Of a stretch of DNA of 64,000 nucleotides, positions 11,547-22,965 are shown one piece after another. The stretch covers positions 25,095,063-25,159,062 of the forward strand of contig CM037472.1 in assembly GCA_021014325.1 (NCBI GenBank), read 5' to 3'. The stretch is from Plazaster borealis (taxonomy: Eukaryota > Echinodermata > Asteroidea > Forcipulatida > Labidiasteridae). The notes beneath the pieces were generated by a model that searched no databases, had not been told where the DNA came from, and saw only the letters and a program-made list of their open reading frames with translations. The translations under genes and the position numbers were made by a program. Position 1 is the stretch's first letter. Every line of letters begins with the position of its first letter.

Positions 11547-14537
11547 CCACTGGGCGAGACGGCTTGACAGAATCGTCAGGTTATCCCACTACCGATACCC
11601 AATCCAGAAAACCATTTTATTTCATGTAATGTCACCTGCACCCTCTGGGCATGAACGGCTCACTCTTAAATTGCAGTGTCTGGATGCAGGTGTAGGGTCC
11701 TCGTTCAATGTAACCTATATTTAATATCTTTAGTAGGGAGGTGCCATAACACTGTGGCATTCTCTATGATTGTCAGAGGATGGAGATGAGGTATGGATGA
11801 AGTTCTAGAGGGGGGGGGGGCAAGATCTCCTTATAACTTGATGATGGAATTATGTGTATTTCAAGCAATATTCCCATCGAAATTGATGCAAAATAAGCAC
11901 ACCTTTGTCACACAATATTCAACACAAACAATCATCAGTTACCCAGAAGAGCTACAAGGAGATCACAACAGAAATTCATTGTTTGCACTTTATCATGATT
12001 TAGTTTGTGAATGTTTCCATTAAGGAATCATCACTGTTCCTGCAAATAGCCTACATTAAATGCCGGTAAAATAGCTAGCGTAAAAAAAAAAGCACAAGCA
12101 CTACATCTTTAATCTCAGGCTATCGGCTGGTTGTATAACACCTTGGAAGCACCGAATCCAGCTGCACTGTCATGTTTACCCATTTCTACTGAAGTGACTC
12201 CGTTCCTGGATGCTAGATATAAGGGCAGCTGAATCCATCACCTAACAACATTAACCACTCTCTGGACTTTCAAGAAAATGCACAATTATGCCCAGAAATA
12301 TTATTAGAATTGGACAAGTGGAAAATAAAAACGCAGTTCTGGACGTTTTTGACTGACGTCTTTGAAATGTATGAAATACTTTTCTAAACTTTGGGGAGCA
12401 GAGATTTGATCACCTGCCCGGCAGTAGAGTGAAGATGACTGGAATGACGTCATCTTGAAGATGGTTGTTCAATACTGTCACTAAATCTTGTGTATCTTTT
12501 TCCTTAAAGCGAGGGTTGTTAAAAAAACAAATCCAAATTCAATGAGGGGCGATGTCGGTATTAGTGATATGATAAAGCGAGTTTACCCTCTAACAATGAT
12601 GTCACAACAGTTTCAACTTGTTAGTAATAAACTGGCATCCAAGTGAAGGGATTGTAAATGTTAATTCCACTTTGAAAAATGTATAGTTGACAATTTCTTC
12701 CGAGTTTTATTCCCTCTTTAAAGAAAATGTAAATTTTGGGTCAGAATTGTGAATTGTTTGCAATCAATAAGCTTACTAGGTGAAGTCGGTACTGATACTA
12801 AGAATTCTGGGAAATATTGTGGCCAGAATTGCTGTCATATTTTAAGAAAATAATTATTGGGTTCAGTTCTATACCTCTTGAACAATAAATGAAGCAAGAA
12901 AATGGACCATGATTATACGCTGTCCTCTTGAAAACAAAAGCAACCATTTGAGAGAAGTGTTCTGAATTAAAGCTTAAAATGTATGAATAATTGTTTTTCT
13001 TCAAAAGTCACTGTTCATTATTTCTTCAAGAAAAACTCACATGTACCAAATCAGTGATAAAATTGATATCATAAAACAATGGTGAAGCCAAAGGCTGCAC
13101 TGTTGATAAATGGCAAAAATAAATTTGAAACCCGCCTGCTTGACAAGAATTATATCCATCATGAATTTTTTCCGCCTAAAAATTGTTCCTTTCTGACAAA
13201 TGGTTAAAAACTGACGCAAGATGCCAAATACCGTCATCCCTTCATGCAAGCCTATGACTGCGATAACTTCAGCTCTTCATTTCTCCCTTTCATATTTCGT
13301 CCCTCCAATAAACCGCTATCCTACATTCCTCTTTAGTAGCTGCTAACATTTTCCTCATCGTTTGGCTGATGAACTTTGGACCGCATCATGTACTTTATCC
13401 TTGCCACTATCCTGAACAGTCACATCTGACTGTTAGGTGTATTGACAGAACTAGTACACTCTCACTAGATCAACACACTTGCTATGGAGGATCCCTATGT
13501 CAAATCCTCAGCATGTCACAGCCAAGAGGCCACCTAGGAAGGCATTAAATCTACCTCCCATAGTTCCCAGATAGTGACAACAGCAATTTTTGGAATACCT
13601 TTTGGTCAGATAATTACCTTTTTTTTAGTTGGGGGGGGACCACAAAAATCCAATAGATTGGTAATGACGTCATGAGCACTGCATTTTTGTTTGAAAATGA
13701 ACTCTAAATAAACTTGAGGTCAATGTGTTTTGTTTTCTTAACCCATATCCGCCTAACGGTTCTGTGTACATATTGGTCGAAAATGCCTGAGCCCATTTCA
13801 CGCACACACAAAACAGAGCTGGGTATTACACTAAACATTTATTTTTTACAGCTCTACCAAAAATCAAACCCCAACAAATTGTATACTTTTGGAATGAGTA
13901 GGAAATTCTCTTGAATCTCGTATAAAAATTATCATGTTTCATAATTCATGTCAATAGTTAAATGCAGGAAAAGTGTGGCAAAATTGTTTAGTTTCACAAT
14001 TGAAATTTCTCTGTTTTTTATATTTCAAGCAATGACAAATAATAGTTTGACAAACGCTATTACTAGAGTACTATATGAAGATAGTTTGTTTTATAAGCTT
14101 CAAAATGGTGTATAAATTGTCCTATAACATGAAGCAGCTTACCCAAATGAGACCTTTTAAAACGTTTGATGAAGTTGAGAATAGTCGCTGTGTGACAAGA
14201 AAGTGTCGGGAAAACACACTCTATACACGGGACAATCACACGTAAACAACAACAACAACACATGTAACATCCGGAACAACAATTTCCCCCGATGTAACTT
14301 CATGGGCTCATTACATTGTAAATAGAGGCTATACTGTTGTAACTACAGGGAAATATGGAATATGAATATATAAGGTCTATAAGTAAATGCACAAAATTAT
14401 ATTCCAATGAGTCCGGTGCACATTTTATGCATTAATTTGACAAAGATCACTTGAGCATAAGTGATAAAAGATAACTTAAGCATAAAACAGAGGTAAATTT
14501 GATACTTTTAAAGCAGACAATGACATGGCATTTATGG

Positions 14538-14620
14538 GTGGTAACCTTGTTCTGCTACGCAAAACTTGTTCGTGCTTAGCTACTTTTTGTGCTTAAGCAG
14601 CTCTATGAAATTTGGCCTGG
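14538..14620 (+). mobile_element. palindromic MITE family P, right-arm fragment
   Basis: Holds GGTGGTAACCTTGTTCTG, GTGCTTAGCTACTTTTTGTG and TTAAGCAGCTCTATGAAATT, the right arm of family P. The left arm is absent. It lies ~110 bp from a fuller copy. Confidence 0.75.
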
Positions 14621-14730
14621 TCTCTGTCTCACATACAGTACAGACAGGGGGTTGTTCAAGAAAAACCAACAACGCAAACACGCTTAGCACAGGATTAATA
14701 GATATTGGCGAAAACATCTACAGTTTCAAA

Positions 14731-14919
14731 CTGGGCCCAACTCAATAGAGCTGCTTAAGCACAAAATATTGCTTAACGATTTTCTGCTAAGCAAAAAAGA
14801 GCAGGATACCAGTTACAGATAGTACACGTTACATAGCTGGTAACCTTATTCTAGGAAGCAAGATTTTGTAGAGCTTAGCTGCTTTTTGTGCTTAACAGCT
14901 CTCTAAAATTATTCCCTGA
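14731..14919 (+). mobile_element. palindromic MITE family P, near full length
   Basis: Left end GGGCCCAACTCAATAGAGC, then TTAAGCACAAAATATTGCTT, GAGCAGGATACCAGTTACAG, TAGCTGGTAACCTTATTCTA and a right arm AGCTGCTTTTTGTGCTTAAC. The right GGGCCC terminus has decayed. Confidence 0.8.
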
Positions 14920-15594
14920 TAGCTCACTGATTATAAAACTCATATAAATCTTTCAAAGAATGATTTCCAACTGAGTCAAATAAAACAGCATTTGACGATC
15001 CCACAAATCACTGTTGCTTATTTTGATTACCGTACAATAATCAAAAAGCCAGACAGGAATTGGCACAAAATCCCTGAGAAAACATAAACCGTTTCTTCAC
15101 ATTATGTTCACTATTAAGGGTGACCACCGAAATTTAATGACAAATTTCACATGCTGGCTGTATGGTGTGTTTACGAAAAATGAATGATGACAGTCAATTT
15201 GCTCTTCAAAAACCAATGACGTATTTTCCTTCAAATCTAAACTCATTTGCAGACATGAAAAAATGTACTTCCAAGTACCTACAAAATAACTTACTTGACT
15301 GATAGTACATATTATTCCCAAGTATCCAGTGAAATCGTTTCGCCAGGTGTTGAACAAATTCATTTTTGTATCATTTTGAAGCGATGGTGGGCCGACCATC
15401 ATTTGATTGTGTAAGTTTTATACAACCAAATCTGTCTAACAGTTTAAAATTATCACCATTTGCTCTCATTTTTCAACAGTCACGGAGTGACAAATGTAAC
15501 CAGGTCATTGGAACAATATTTCATATCAAATCCTACCCAACAAATCCACATTTTCTCGAAAAAATACAGCAATTCCCGATGATGTAATTTCTAT
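14920..15594. other. non-coding interval
   Basis: Unique-looking AT-rich DNA between two MITEs. A 101-codon minus-strand open stretch (15097-15402) is unrecognised and not supported by splice sites or family similarity. Confidence 0.45.
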
Positions 15595-15968
15595 TTAAAG
15601 GTATTGTACACGTTTGGTAATGACTCAAAACAAATACTAGCATAAAAACTTACTTGGTAACAAGCAACGGAGAGCTGTTGATAGTATAAAACATTGTGAG
15701 AAACGACTCCCTCTGAAGTAACGCAGTTTTTGAGAAAGAGGTAATTTCTCACTAAAATAATAAAAACTTCTTGCAAGAAGTTTTTATTCCTATCTGAAAG
15801 CAGACAAATTTGTACAACAAGGGTGTTTTTTCTTTCATCATTTTCTTGCAACTTCGATGACCAATCGAGCCCAAATTTTCACAGGCTTGTTATTTTATGC
15901 ATATGTTGGGATACACCAAGTGAGAACACTGGTCTTTGACAATTTCCAAACGTGTTCAGTGCCTTTAA
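15595..15968 (-). mobile_element. TTAA MITE family A, full length
   Basis: TTAA at 15595-15598 and 15965-15968. It retains the intact central palindrome AACTTCTTGCAAGAAGTT at about 15766-15783, followed by the TTTGTACAACAAGGGTG block. This is the best reference copy of family A in the window. It ends in unique sequence and encodes nothing. Confidence 0.92.
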
Positions 15969-18900
15969 ATCAATCCACAATGGACAAAATACCAAACAGT
16001 CTAAAGCTTTTGTTGAATACTTCCGTCCGCAAAGTCATCCTCTCACTACGAGGACCTGAGAAACCAGTAGTTCTCATTTACCCAGCATGGTTTACATTCA
16101 TGGTCGAAATGATTACCATATTGCGGATTTGCTTTATTGATGAGGGTGAATCTAGTCAAGTTACTGCTAAGACTTCTTGCAAACAAATTGCGGTCTACGT
16201 GTGCACTTTGCATGTACAAACCTACACGGCCTTCAATTAAAAAGCTCTTTATTCCGTAATTAGCATTTTTTAACAGGACTGAGCAGAATTGATCTATGGT
16301 GCCATCACAGTTTGATCAGTTTCAAGAATTACTCAAATAAAATAAAAAAATGTACTAAATTAATTAAAATCACCTTGATGAATCTGTGGTGTAAATTCTT
16401 CTTAATTATTGTTTTAAAATGTAATGATGTATGACAGACCATCCAATCGTGAATCATATCAAAATGAGCTGAGAACATTATAAACGTGGGTAATGCAACT
16501 ACATATTTGGAAAATGTCCTACCAACCGAAGGCCATACACCATCTGCATTAGTGAATGGCTTTATATCTGTAACATATTTTGCTAAATGCTCTCTACTCT
16601 TCAATGAGACAGTAATTAAACAAATGTTGTGCTGCAATTGCGTATAAAAGTAATCCAATTACAGTTCTATTGGTTGATATTTGAAATAAATATTTGTACT
16701 TCTTGGTATACTTTTAATGAGATCCGTCCCTCATTAAGAAAACAGGGTTTATAATTAAAAAAAGAAAATGTAATCAAAATCAAGAAGATACCATTTGAAG
16801 ACCCCCAAATTATCATTGGTTATTTCAGTTGCCACAATCTAAATAAGCATGTATATGAATGTGCATAAAATCCCTTGCAGAACATAAGCCTTTTTTCATT
16901 TTTGTCCCCTTTCTCACTGAAACAAGACTACCTAATTTAATGATATTTTCACAAGTTGGTGAAAATGAACTTACTCTTCAAAAAACAAAAACCACAAAAC
17001 AAACAAACAAAACAACGATGTAATTTCAATACCGGTAAGTCCAGGCTGGCGACAGGACTTTTTCCACTCAGCCCCTGCGATGCGTTCAGAAAGTATGAAT
17101 GTATTTTCATAAAGATGATAAAAAACCAAGCTTTCAGATATTTTAATTTGTTTTTCTAATCAAAACAAAACAAAACATAAACAACATAAACACATGGATG
17201 GAAAAAAACTCATTGTATATTCAATCTATAGGTGATGTACTAATGACACTGATAGTACATATTATACCAGATGCTATTGTCAGATATGAAACAAAATATC
17301 GTTATTATCATAACATAGCCAACACAAAAACCAAGTGTAGAATACACTAAAGCTCACTTTGAGTTAAACTGTAAGCATTTACCGTTTAAGAACTCTCGAG
17401 GTATGCACCTTTGGGTAAATACAGTTGTAAGATCATTTGGAAGTTTGCACTGGATAATGTAAACTACACCCAATCATACATTCATTCAAACTTTAACAAC
17501 TGAAAACATGAGATGGATCATAAATCTGAGGCAGAAATTCCAAGAAAATCTGAAAAGAGTACTGGGATATTGATGGCCTCTGATTTTCACCGCTAGAAAA
17601 AAATGTAATGACACTTCAAACACCTATAACTAAGCCTCAGATCTTCTCTTCTGAACATAACAAAGGGATTTACACAAAAAGCTTGAATTTCCATCATTTT
17701 TTTTCTATCATATACCAGTCTGTTTAAATTGTACATCAAGTGATCAACAGTAGAACACTGCAGAACAAACACACATTATACATACAGCACCTCAAAACTT
17801 TTTTTGTATCAATTTCCTCAAAAGAATTGCATCAGAAATTTTCATAAAAGAGCTGGAAAACATAACAGGTTTCTTTCAATGTGTGCAAATTTTACAGTAC
17901 AATCAAAATGTTATATATTTTTTGTGTGGGTGTAAATTGCTCATATATTTTAGATATCACATTGACTTATATTATTATTTTGTTGAAACAATCATTAAAA
18001 CTATCCTGGTATCAATCTTATTCATGAGTCATTTAATGATTCAAAATATACCAGAGATAAGCTGAGCGTCACTTGAGGCTTCCAAGAAAAGTGAAAAATT
18101 AAATCTCTCGCCGCTGATTGGTTCCTTCCTTGACGACACCATCAGATATCTATCTCACAGGCATGACAAAAATGCCTCAAAATGATTTCATGGAAAACAA
18201 AAAAAATATTAGCAATCTGTGCATATGACTGCGCGCAGGAAAACCTATTTATGCTTATTATACCTTACAGAATTCCAACACTCATCCCAATTACCGAGTG
18301 CTCAAAAATGTTTCATCAATACAGAAAGCGTAATGGAAACCCACAATTGAGTGGGATGCATAGAAATTTTGTTATTGGCGACACAATTGAGAAATGCGTA
18401 CGTACTGGGTAGCTCAGATAATGGCCTATACTAGGTTGACTCCGTTGCTAGGTATTGTGGAACAGCCTGCCTGCGTTTTTCATGACTAATGGCTCCATAT
18501 TTTGTTACATGAATTTCAATGACATATTTGGTTCCAAATATTGTAACCCCTGCCATTCACAGAAGATTCTATGACTCAGGAAATAATATGAAACGACAAT
18601 CCAAATAATCCAGGGGCCCATTGGTTTATAGTTTCTCCCCCGGTTTCTTCAAAACAAAAACAGGATGGAGTTTTAAAAAATCATTTACTTCTAATAGCGA
18701 AATAAATGTTTTGATGGCGTTTTAAAAATATATTGTATCAGCCTTTTCGTTTTAAGTTGAGCCACGCTAAGAATATACAGCAAAATATCATACCTTTGAA
18801 AACGAAAGCAATGTGCTCAGTGAACGTAATAACTATGTTTTTATTATGAGTGTTGGTGCTTCATACAAATTTAAAATATCACAAATACATCAATTCCATT

Positions 18901-20307
18901 TATAAGATCTGACCACCTGAAGAGGTCCTCTTGGTGCTGAAGGAGCAGACAATTAAGGCCTTTGGTTTTTGAAATTAAATGAAAATGAAAAGAAACGACA
19001 ATTTTTTGAGTTAACAATTTTATAAACTACGCTACATGTACATGTGGAGATGTAACAGATTACATAAGACCAAACTTTGTCTGTTATTTCCCTTGAAACA
19101 AAAACTGTTGGCCAACAAAAAGTTTAACAACAATCGTTTAATATTTTGTTATGCCTCTTTGATATTATTACATTTGCATCAAGGAATTTATGAAATGACA
19201 CTGCAAAGAGATGACTAAGGGTTGTGATGAAGTGTACTACTCACAAATTCCAAAAGTAAATAATTCTTTCTGATGACATGTCATCGAATAAGTGGATATT
19301 GGATGGCTTCATGATTGCCGCACTTAATTGTCACTATTTAGATACAGTTAACGTGTGATGCTATGCGTCATCTTTGAATCATCTACAGTAAATATACACT
19401 GTCAATATAGTCCGGAACCCGACCATGAGGCTGAACCCATCCATAATATGGAGAATTAGAAGAAAATAAAAATAAAAAAATAAAATAATGGGCTTAGAAG
19501 TCTGTCTCTACACCCAGGGCCAAACCTCATCAGCAAGTTTTGTGCTTTCTGTTAAACTGACAATGGCAGGACCAGATGTTACAAGTACGTCACAGAAATG
19601 AATGCTATGACTCAATCAACTGTTTTAATAACAGCCCAAACCAACTGGTAGATACATAATAAAAAAAGAAAGAAAAAAAGAAAAGAATCTACGCTGCTAT
19701 GAGTAGAGTGAAGGCCAGCAAAATCACTGACTGGTTGATTTGCAATGAGTCAGTACCCTTGTAGTACTAAATGAATTTCCATACAGACAACTCTCTCTCG
19801 TTATATTCTCAACCAAGGCAAACTCAGGAGAAGCTAAACACCATGACATGACTAAGCCAAACGTAATATCCTTTTAATGAACTTCTACATGAAACAAGAT
19901 TGATGGTCCAAATTAAATGACGCAAACAGGAGCGTTATTAAGGGTTTTGTGGTAGAACAGTCTGGGAGGTTACATACAATGATGACATTATACTCTTATA
20001 ATTTGTATTGCCGATATAACAGATGATGTGACACATTCCATTACTGTTACCCTTAGTCAAACTCAAGTCAGTCAAAAACAGTTTGTTTAAACCTTTACCA
20101 CGCAGCGCCAACTCCCCCCTCCCCCCCTCAGTCAGGTGCCCCATATACGTAACTGCATAAGTAAGTTCTTATTATCATACACAGAATGGCACCAGACAAA
20201 TTCCTCATCCAGCATTTGAGTTGAGAAAAAAACAACAAGATGGCTGTTTTGTTACATCTTTGTGTCAGTGAAAAACCATTGCATTTTGCGAAACTAATTT
20301 TTAATGT
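15969..20307. other. non-coding interval
   Basis: Over 4 kb of AT-rich DNA with no exon, RNA gene or named repeat seen. A 90-codon plus-strand continuation out of the MITE to 16240 is unrecognised. A CpG-containing, GC-richer patch at about 18085-18235 could be regulatory, but no strong motif cluster decides it. Confidence 0.45.
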
Positions 20308-20351
20308 CCTCATATTTCGACCCTAGCAGAGTCTTTCTCAAAGGCTAGAAA
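20308..20351 (+). repeat. dispersed 44-bp repeat fragment, copy 2
   Basis: CCTCATATTTCGACCCTAGC then AGAGTCTTTCTCAAAGGCTA, matching 7245-7288. The segments outside the 44 bp do not match. Confidence 0.6.
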
Positions 20352-20923
20352 GCTTGATTATTACAAATGATTATCTTGATTTTATAATAATGTCGTCACT
20401 CACACCAGATATTCTCCATGCATAAACCATTAGATGTCAGCACCGTTATAAGTATACATCCGGGAGATATAGCTCCAATAGTTGTTAAATTATTTTATTT
20501 TTTATAAAACACCATTTTGACTGATAGAGATATATAATACCTCTTTGCAGATCAAATAATGAGTAATTCTCAAGAGAAAACAAATAATACTGAAGAGTAA
20601 TTCTTTTACATCAATCTGTTTTTCATACTGAAACAACAATCAAAACATGTATCCATAACTTACAAAAAATATCTATTATCAATGAACAAAGTTGTTAATT
20701 TGTCAATATTTCTCAGTAAAAAGTTGTTACTGTGCGAAACGTCCTGAGAATTAGGTCAACTTCAACAAACAGTGTCTAAATTTATCAACCAAAAACAAGC
20801 TTGTAACATGTATGAAAACATCCAAAACATTTTAATGTTACACACTGTTTTCTTAAAAAATATATATATATATACTGGTATATAATCTTTATAAGTTGTG
20901 CATCAAATCAAATTGAATTTCAC
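20352..20923. other. non-coding interval with TA repeat
   Basis: AT-rich, with a (TA)n run at about 20862-20876. Nothing gene-like seen. Confidence 0.5.
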
Positions 20924-20989
20924 AGATTAGATTTAACATAAGTTTCAGGAAAACTAAGATTAGATTTAACATAAGTTTCAGGAAAACTA
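20924..20989 (+). repeat. 33-bp perfect tandem duplication
   Basis: Two identical 33-base copies (20924-20956 and 20957-20989) starting AGATTAGATTTAACATAAG. Perfect identity points to a recent duplication or to selection. Confidence 0.9.
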
Positions 20990-21954
20990 GATCAAAAACA
21001 ATGCTTTACATCACTGTAATGGCAGCTCACCGATAAATTAATTTCAGACAATTTCCTATGGTATTGTCCCTCTTTAAAATATAAGGGCATCACCAACAGA
21101 GGGGGCTGTGAATGTAAATGTACATGGCTGAATGACATGCAATGTTCTACCATCACATTGTGTTATATATTGATGTTTACGCTGAACCTTCTTGGACCAA
21201 ATGCAAACTTCAGTAGATGATAGATTGCAATGGCAAATTCCGGTACTGATACCAATTTTTATTAAATGGGTCATCCTAGCTGTTGTTTTGTTTACATGGC
21301 AACTCTTTTGATAAATATTTTCAATAAACATGACAGCATTTCAGATGGACAATATACTGTTTTCCATGACTTCGGGGGCATGCGCCACAAAAGTGTTCCA
21401 ATTTTTTGTTAGAACAAGAGTGTCTTTAAAAACCGATCGTTTACAAACAGTCCAACCACAGTGTAGAACGCTGTAAAAAGGGGCTTCAGTTTAATTATGC
21501 ATTTGCCATCTCGACTAAAATCGGCCCGTTGCCATTTGGATTTATCTGTCCCAGTTGACTCCATGAAATATGCAGTGTAAATCATCACCTTAAATTGAAT
21601 TGGCGATAATGTGAGACATTATGGAAATAAGGCAATAAGCTGAGAAGTTTGGCCGACACTCTGAAGAGAATATAAGTGTCTTCTCGTGCTTACTAAGGCA
21701 TAGAGGAAAGAGGGAAGGGGGGGGGTGTAAGAATATTCTATCGGCCTTTTGAGTAGTATTATCACCACCCAAAAGTCATCACATTGCAGACCCGAATTTG
21801 AAATTAGTTTAGAGAGATGAGACAACTTTGGTTTAAGGCAGAATGAATCCCCATCCTCCGGTCATCGAAGAACATCAAACCATAAACTGAAATTGTGTTA
21901 CCACGGGTGACCTGGTTTATGAAAAAAAGAAAATGGTGAAAGACGGTCATGTGA
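20990..21954. other. non-coding interval
   Basis: No gene seen. Includes a G run at 21717-21725. Minus-strand open stretches of 60-85 codons overlap one another and are unrecognised. Confidence 0.45.
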
Positions 21955-22612
21955 TTTGTCAAGTTTTCGTAAGTTGCACTTGAAGGCACTTGCATCATTT
22001 CGTCGCCGTTTTTACGAAGCGACGATATAGCCCTGCAGCCAAAAATACAGGATTTTAGAAAATCGATTTTGAAGGAACATTGTTTAGGACACTACTTACT
22101 ATTTTGTCTTTGAAAGTTTATGATCAAAATAAAGCTGAATACTTCAGTCATTCAGAACTGTCAGAATTTTTTCAATTCTGCGACTGTTTTGATGATAAAT
22201 TAATTCCAAAACACATTTGTCACTTCGTAAAACCACCAATACAGACCTGCACGCAGAACGCTGTGTACAAACCAATGCGTATTTAGGTTTGTAACTTCGT
22301 AAAAACCGTAATGAAATGTTTTGTCAATTCGTAAAAAACCCAAACGTTAAACCACGCCTATTTTGGCACCATGCCCGTGCTGTGTAGTTCAATGTACTTC
22401 GGTGGCGAATTTTGATTTGTCACTTCGTAAAAACAAACATTGAAAATTATATTATTCGTCGGTTATTCTAATTAGTGTAATTACGATAATATTACGTATT
22501 AGGTCCTGAAACTTTGTGAAAATGTTAACAGCATTGAACACATCAATAATTTACACAAAAAACAATTTGCAAAATTGTATGATTTTTGACACATTTGCCA
22601 CTTAGTAAAAAC
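21955..22612 (+). repeat. irregular cluster of a TTTGTCACTTCGTAAAAAC motif
   Basis: A ~19-base motif recurs with unequal spacing: clear copies at 22216-22234, 22288-22307, 22319-22340, 22416-22434 and 22594-22612. A diverged copy lies at 21955-21974 and an inverted one (TTTTTACGAAGCGAC) at 22009-22023. The shared core is CTTCGTAAAA. Spacing rules out a simple tandem array, and flanking sequence between copies is not conserved. It could be the relic of a satellite, a dispersed short repeat or a clustered protein-binding site. I do not recognise the motif. Confidence 0.65.
22000..22025. other. short hairpin TCGTCGC/GCGACGA
   Basis: Seven-base perfect arms at 22000-22006 and 22019-22025 enclose the inverted copy of the cluster motif. 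GC-rich for this region. Function unknown. Confidence 0.5.
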
Positions 22613-22792
22613 AACGACGATTTGTCAAATTTAGTTTCTAATAGGTAAGAACATTTACAACCTTTAACATCTTTAAATCATCTTTAACATCTATTTCAAA
22701 CATTACAACCACAACTACTTCTTAAGGTTATTTGTACCTGTATTTATCTGACAATTTAAGACCATGTTTTAAGGTACAGAAGCTGCCTTGTA

Positions 22793-22965
22793 TACCGTAA
22801 AATGGGGGTAACTTTTGGCATCAAATGGAAACAATATTTTTAATTTGTAGAGTATGTCCCTAATGTCACATAGAAGTTAAAATAAGCATCCAGCTACGAC
22901 CATGGAAAAAATATTACTGAACCATTCATACAAAAACCTTCAAAAGTTACCTCATTTTACGGTAC
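22793..22965. mobile_element. TA-flanked inverted-repeat MITE
   Basis: Left end TACCGTAAAATGGGGGTAAC and right end GTTACCTCATTTTACGGTA form ~26-base terminal inverted repeats 120 bp apart, with TA at each outer edge. A ~170-bp non-coding element with TA at its edges fits a Tc1/mariner-type MITE (inference from target and structure). The interior is AT-rich and non-coding. Confidence 0.75.

Larger units (their letters stand above)
9796..14537. other. non-coding interval
   Basis: Long AT-rich stretch. It contains a hexanucleotide TACATG repeat (10231-10250), a 10-base G run (10587-10596), an AATT repeat (11359-11378), an 11-base G run (11810-11820), a CAA repeat (about 14248-14262) and a pair of dispersed repeat copies at 11012 and 11505. 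Open stretches are below 95 codons and unrecognised. Confidence 0.5.

Noticed and set aside
15857..16240. 127-codon plus-strand open stretch
   Set aside because: Its first third is MITE A sequence read through, and the rest is unrecognised.
21093..21112. CCAACAGAGGGGGCTGTG as a CTCF site
   Set aside because: The spacing between the CCA and the G-rich core does not fit the consensus as well as the two sites reported.
22216..22612. CRISPR-like array (short repeats with spacers)
   Set aside because: Spacing is irregular, motif copies diverge, one is inverted, and the surrounding DNA is eukaryotic in character.
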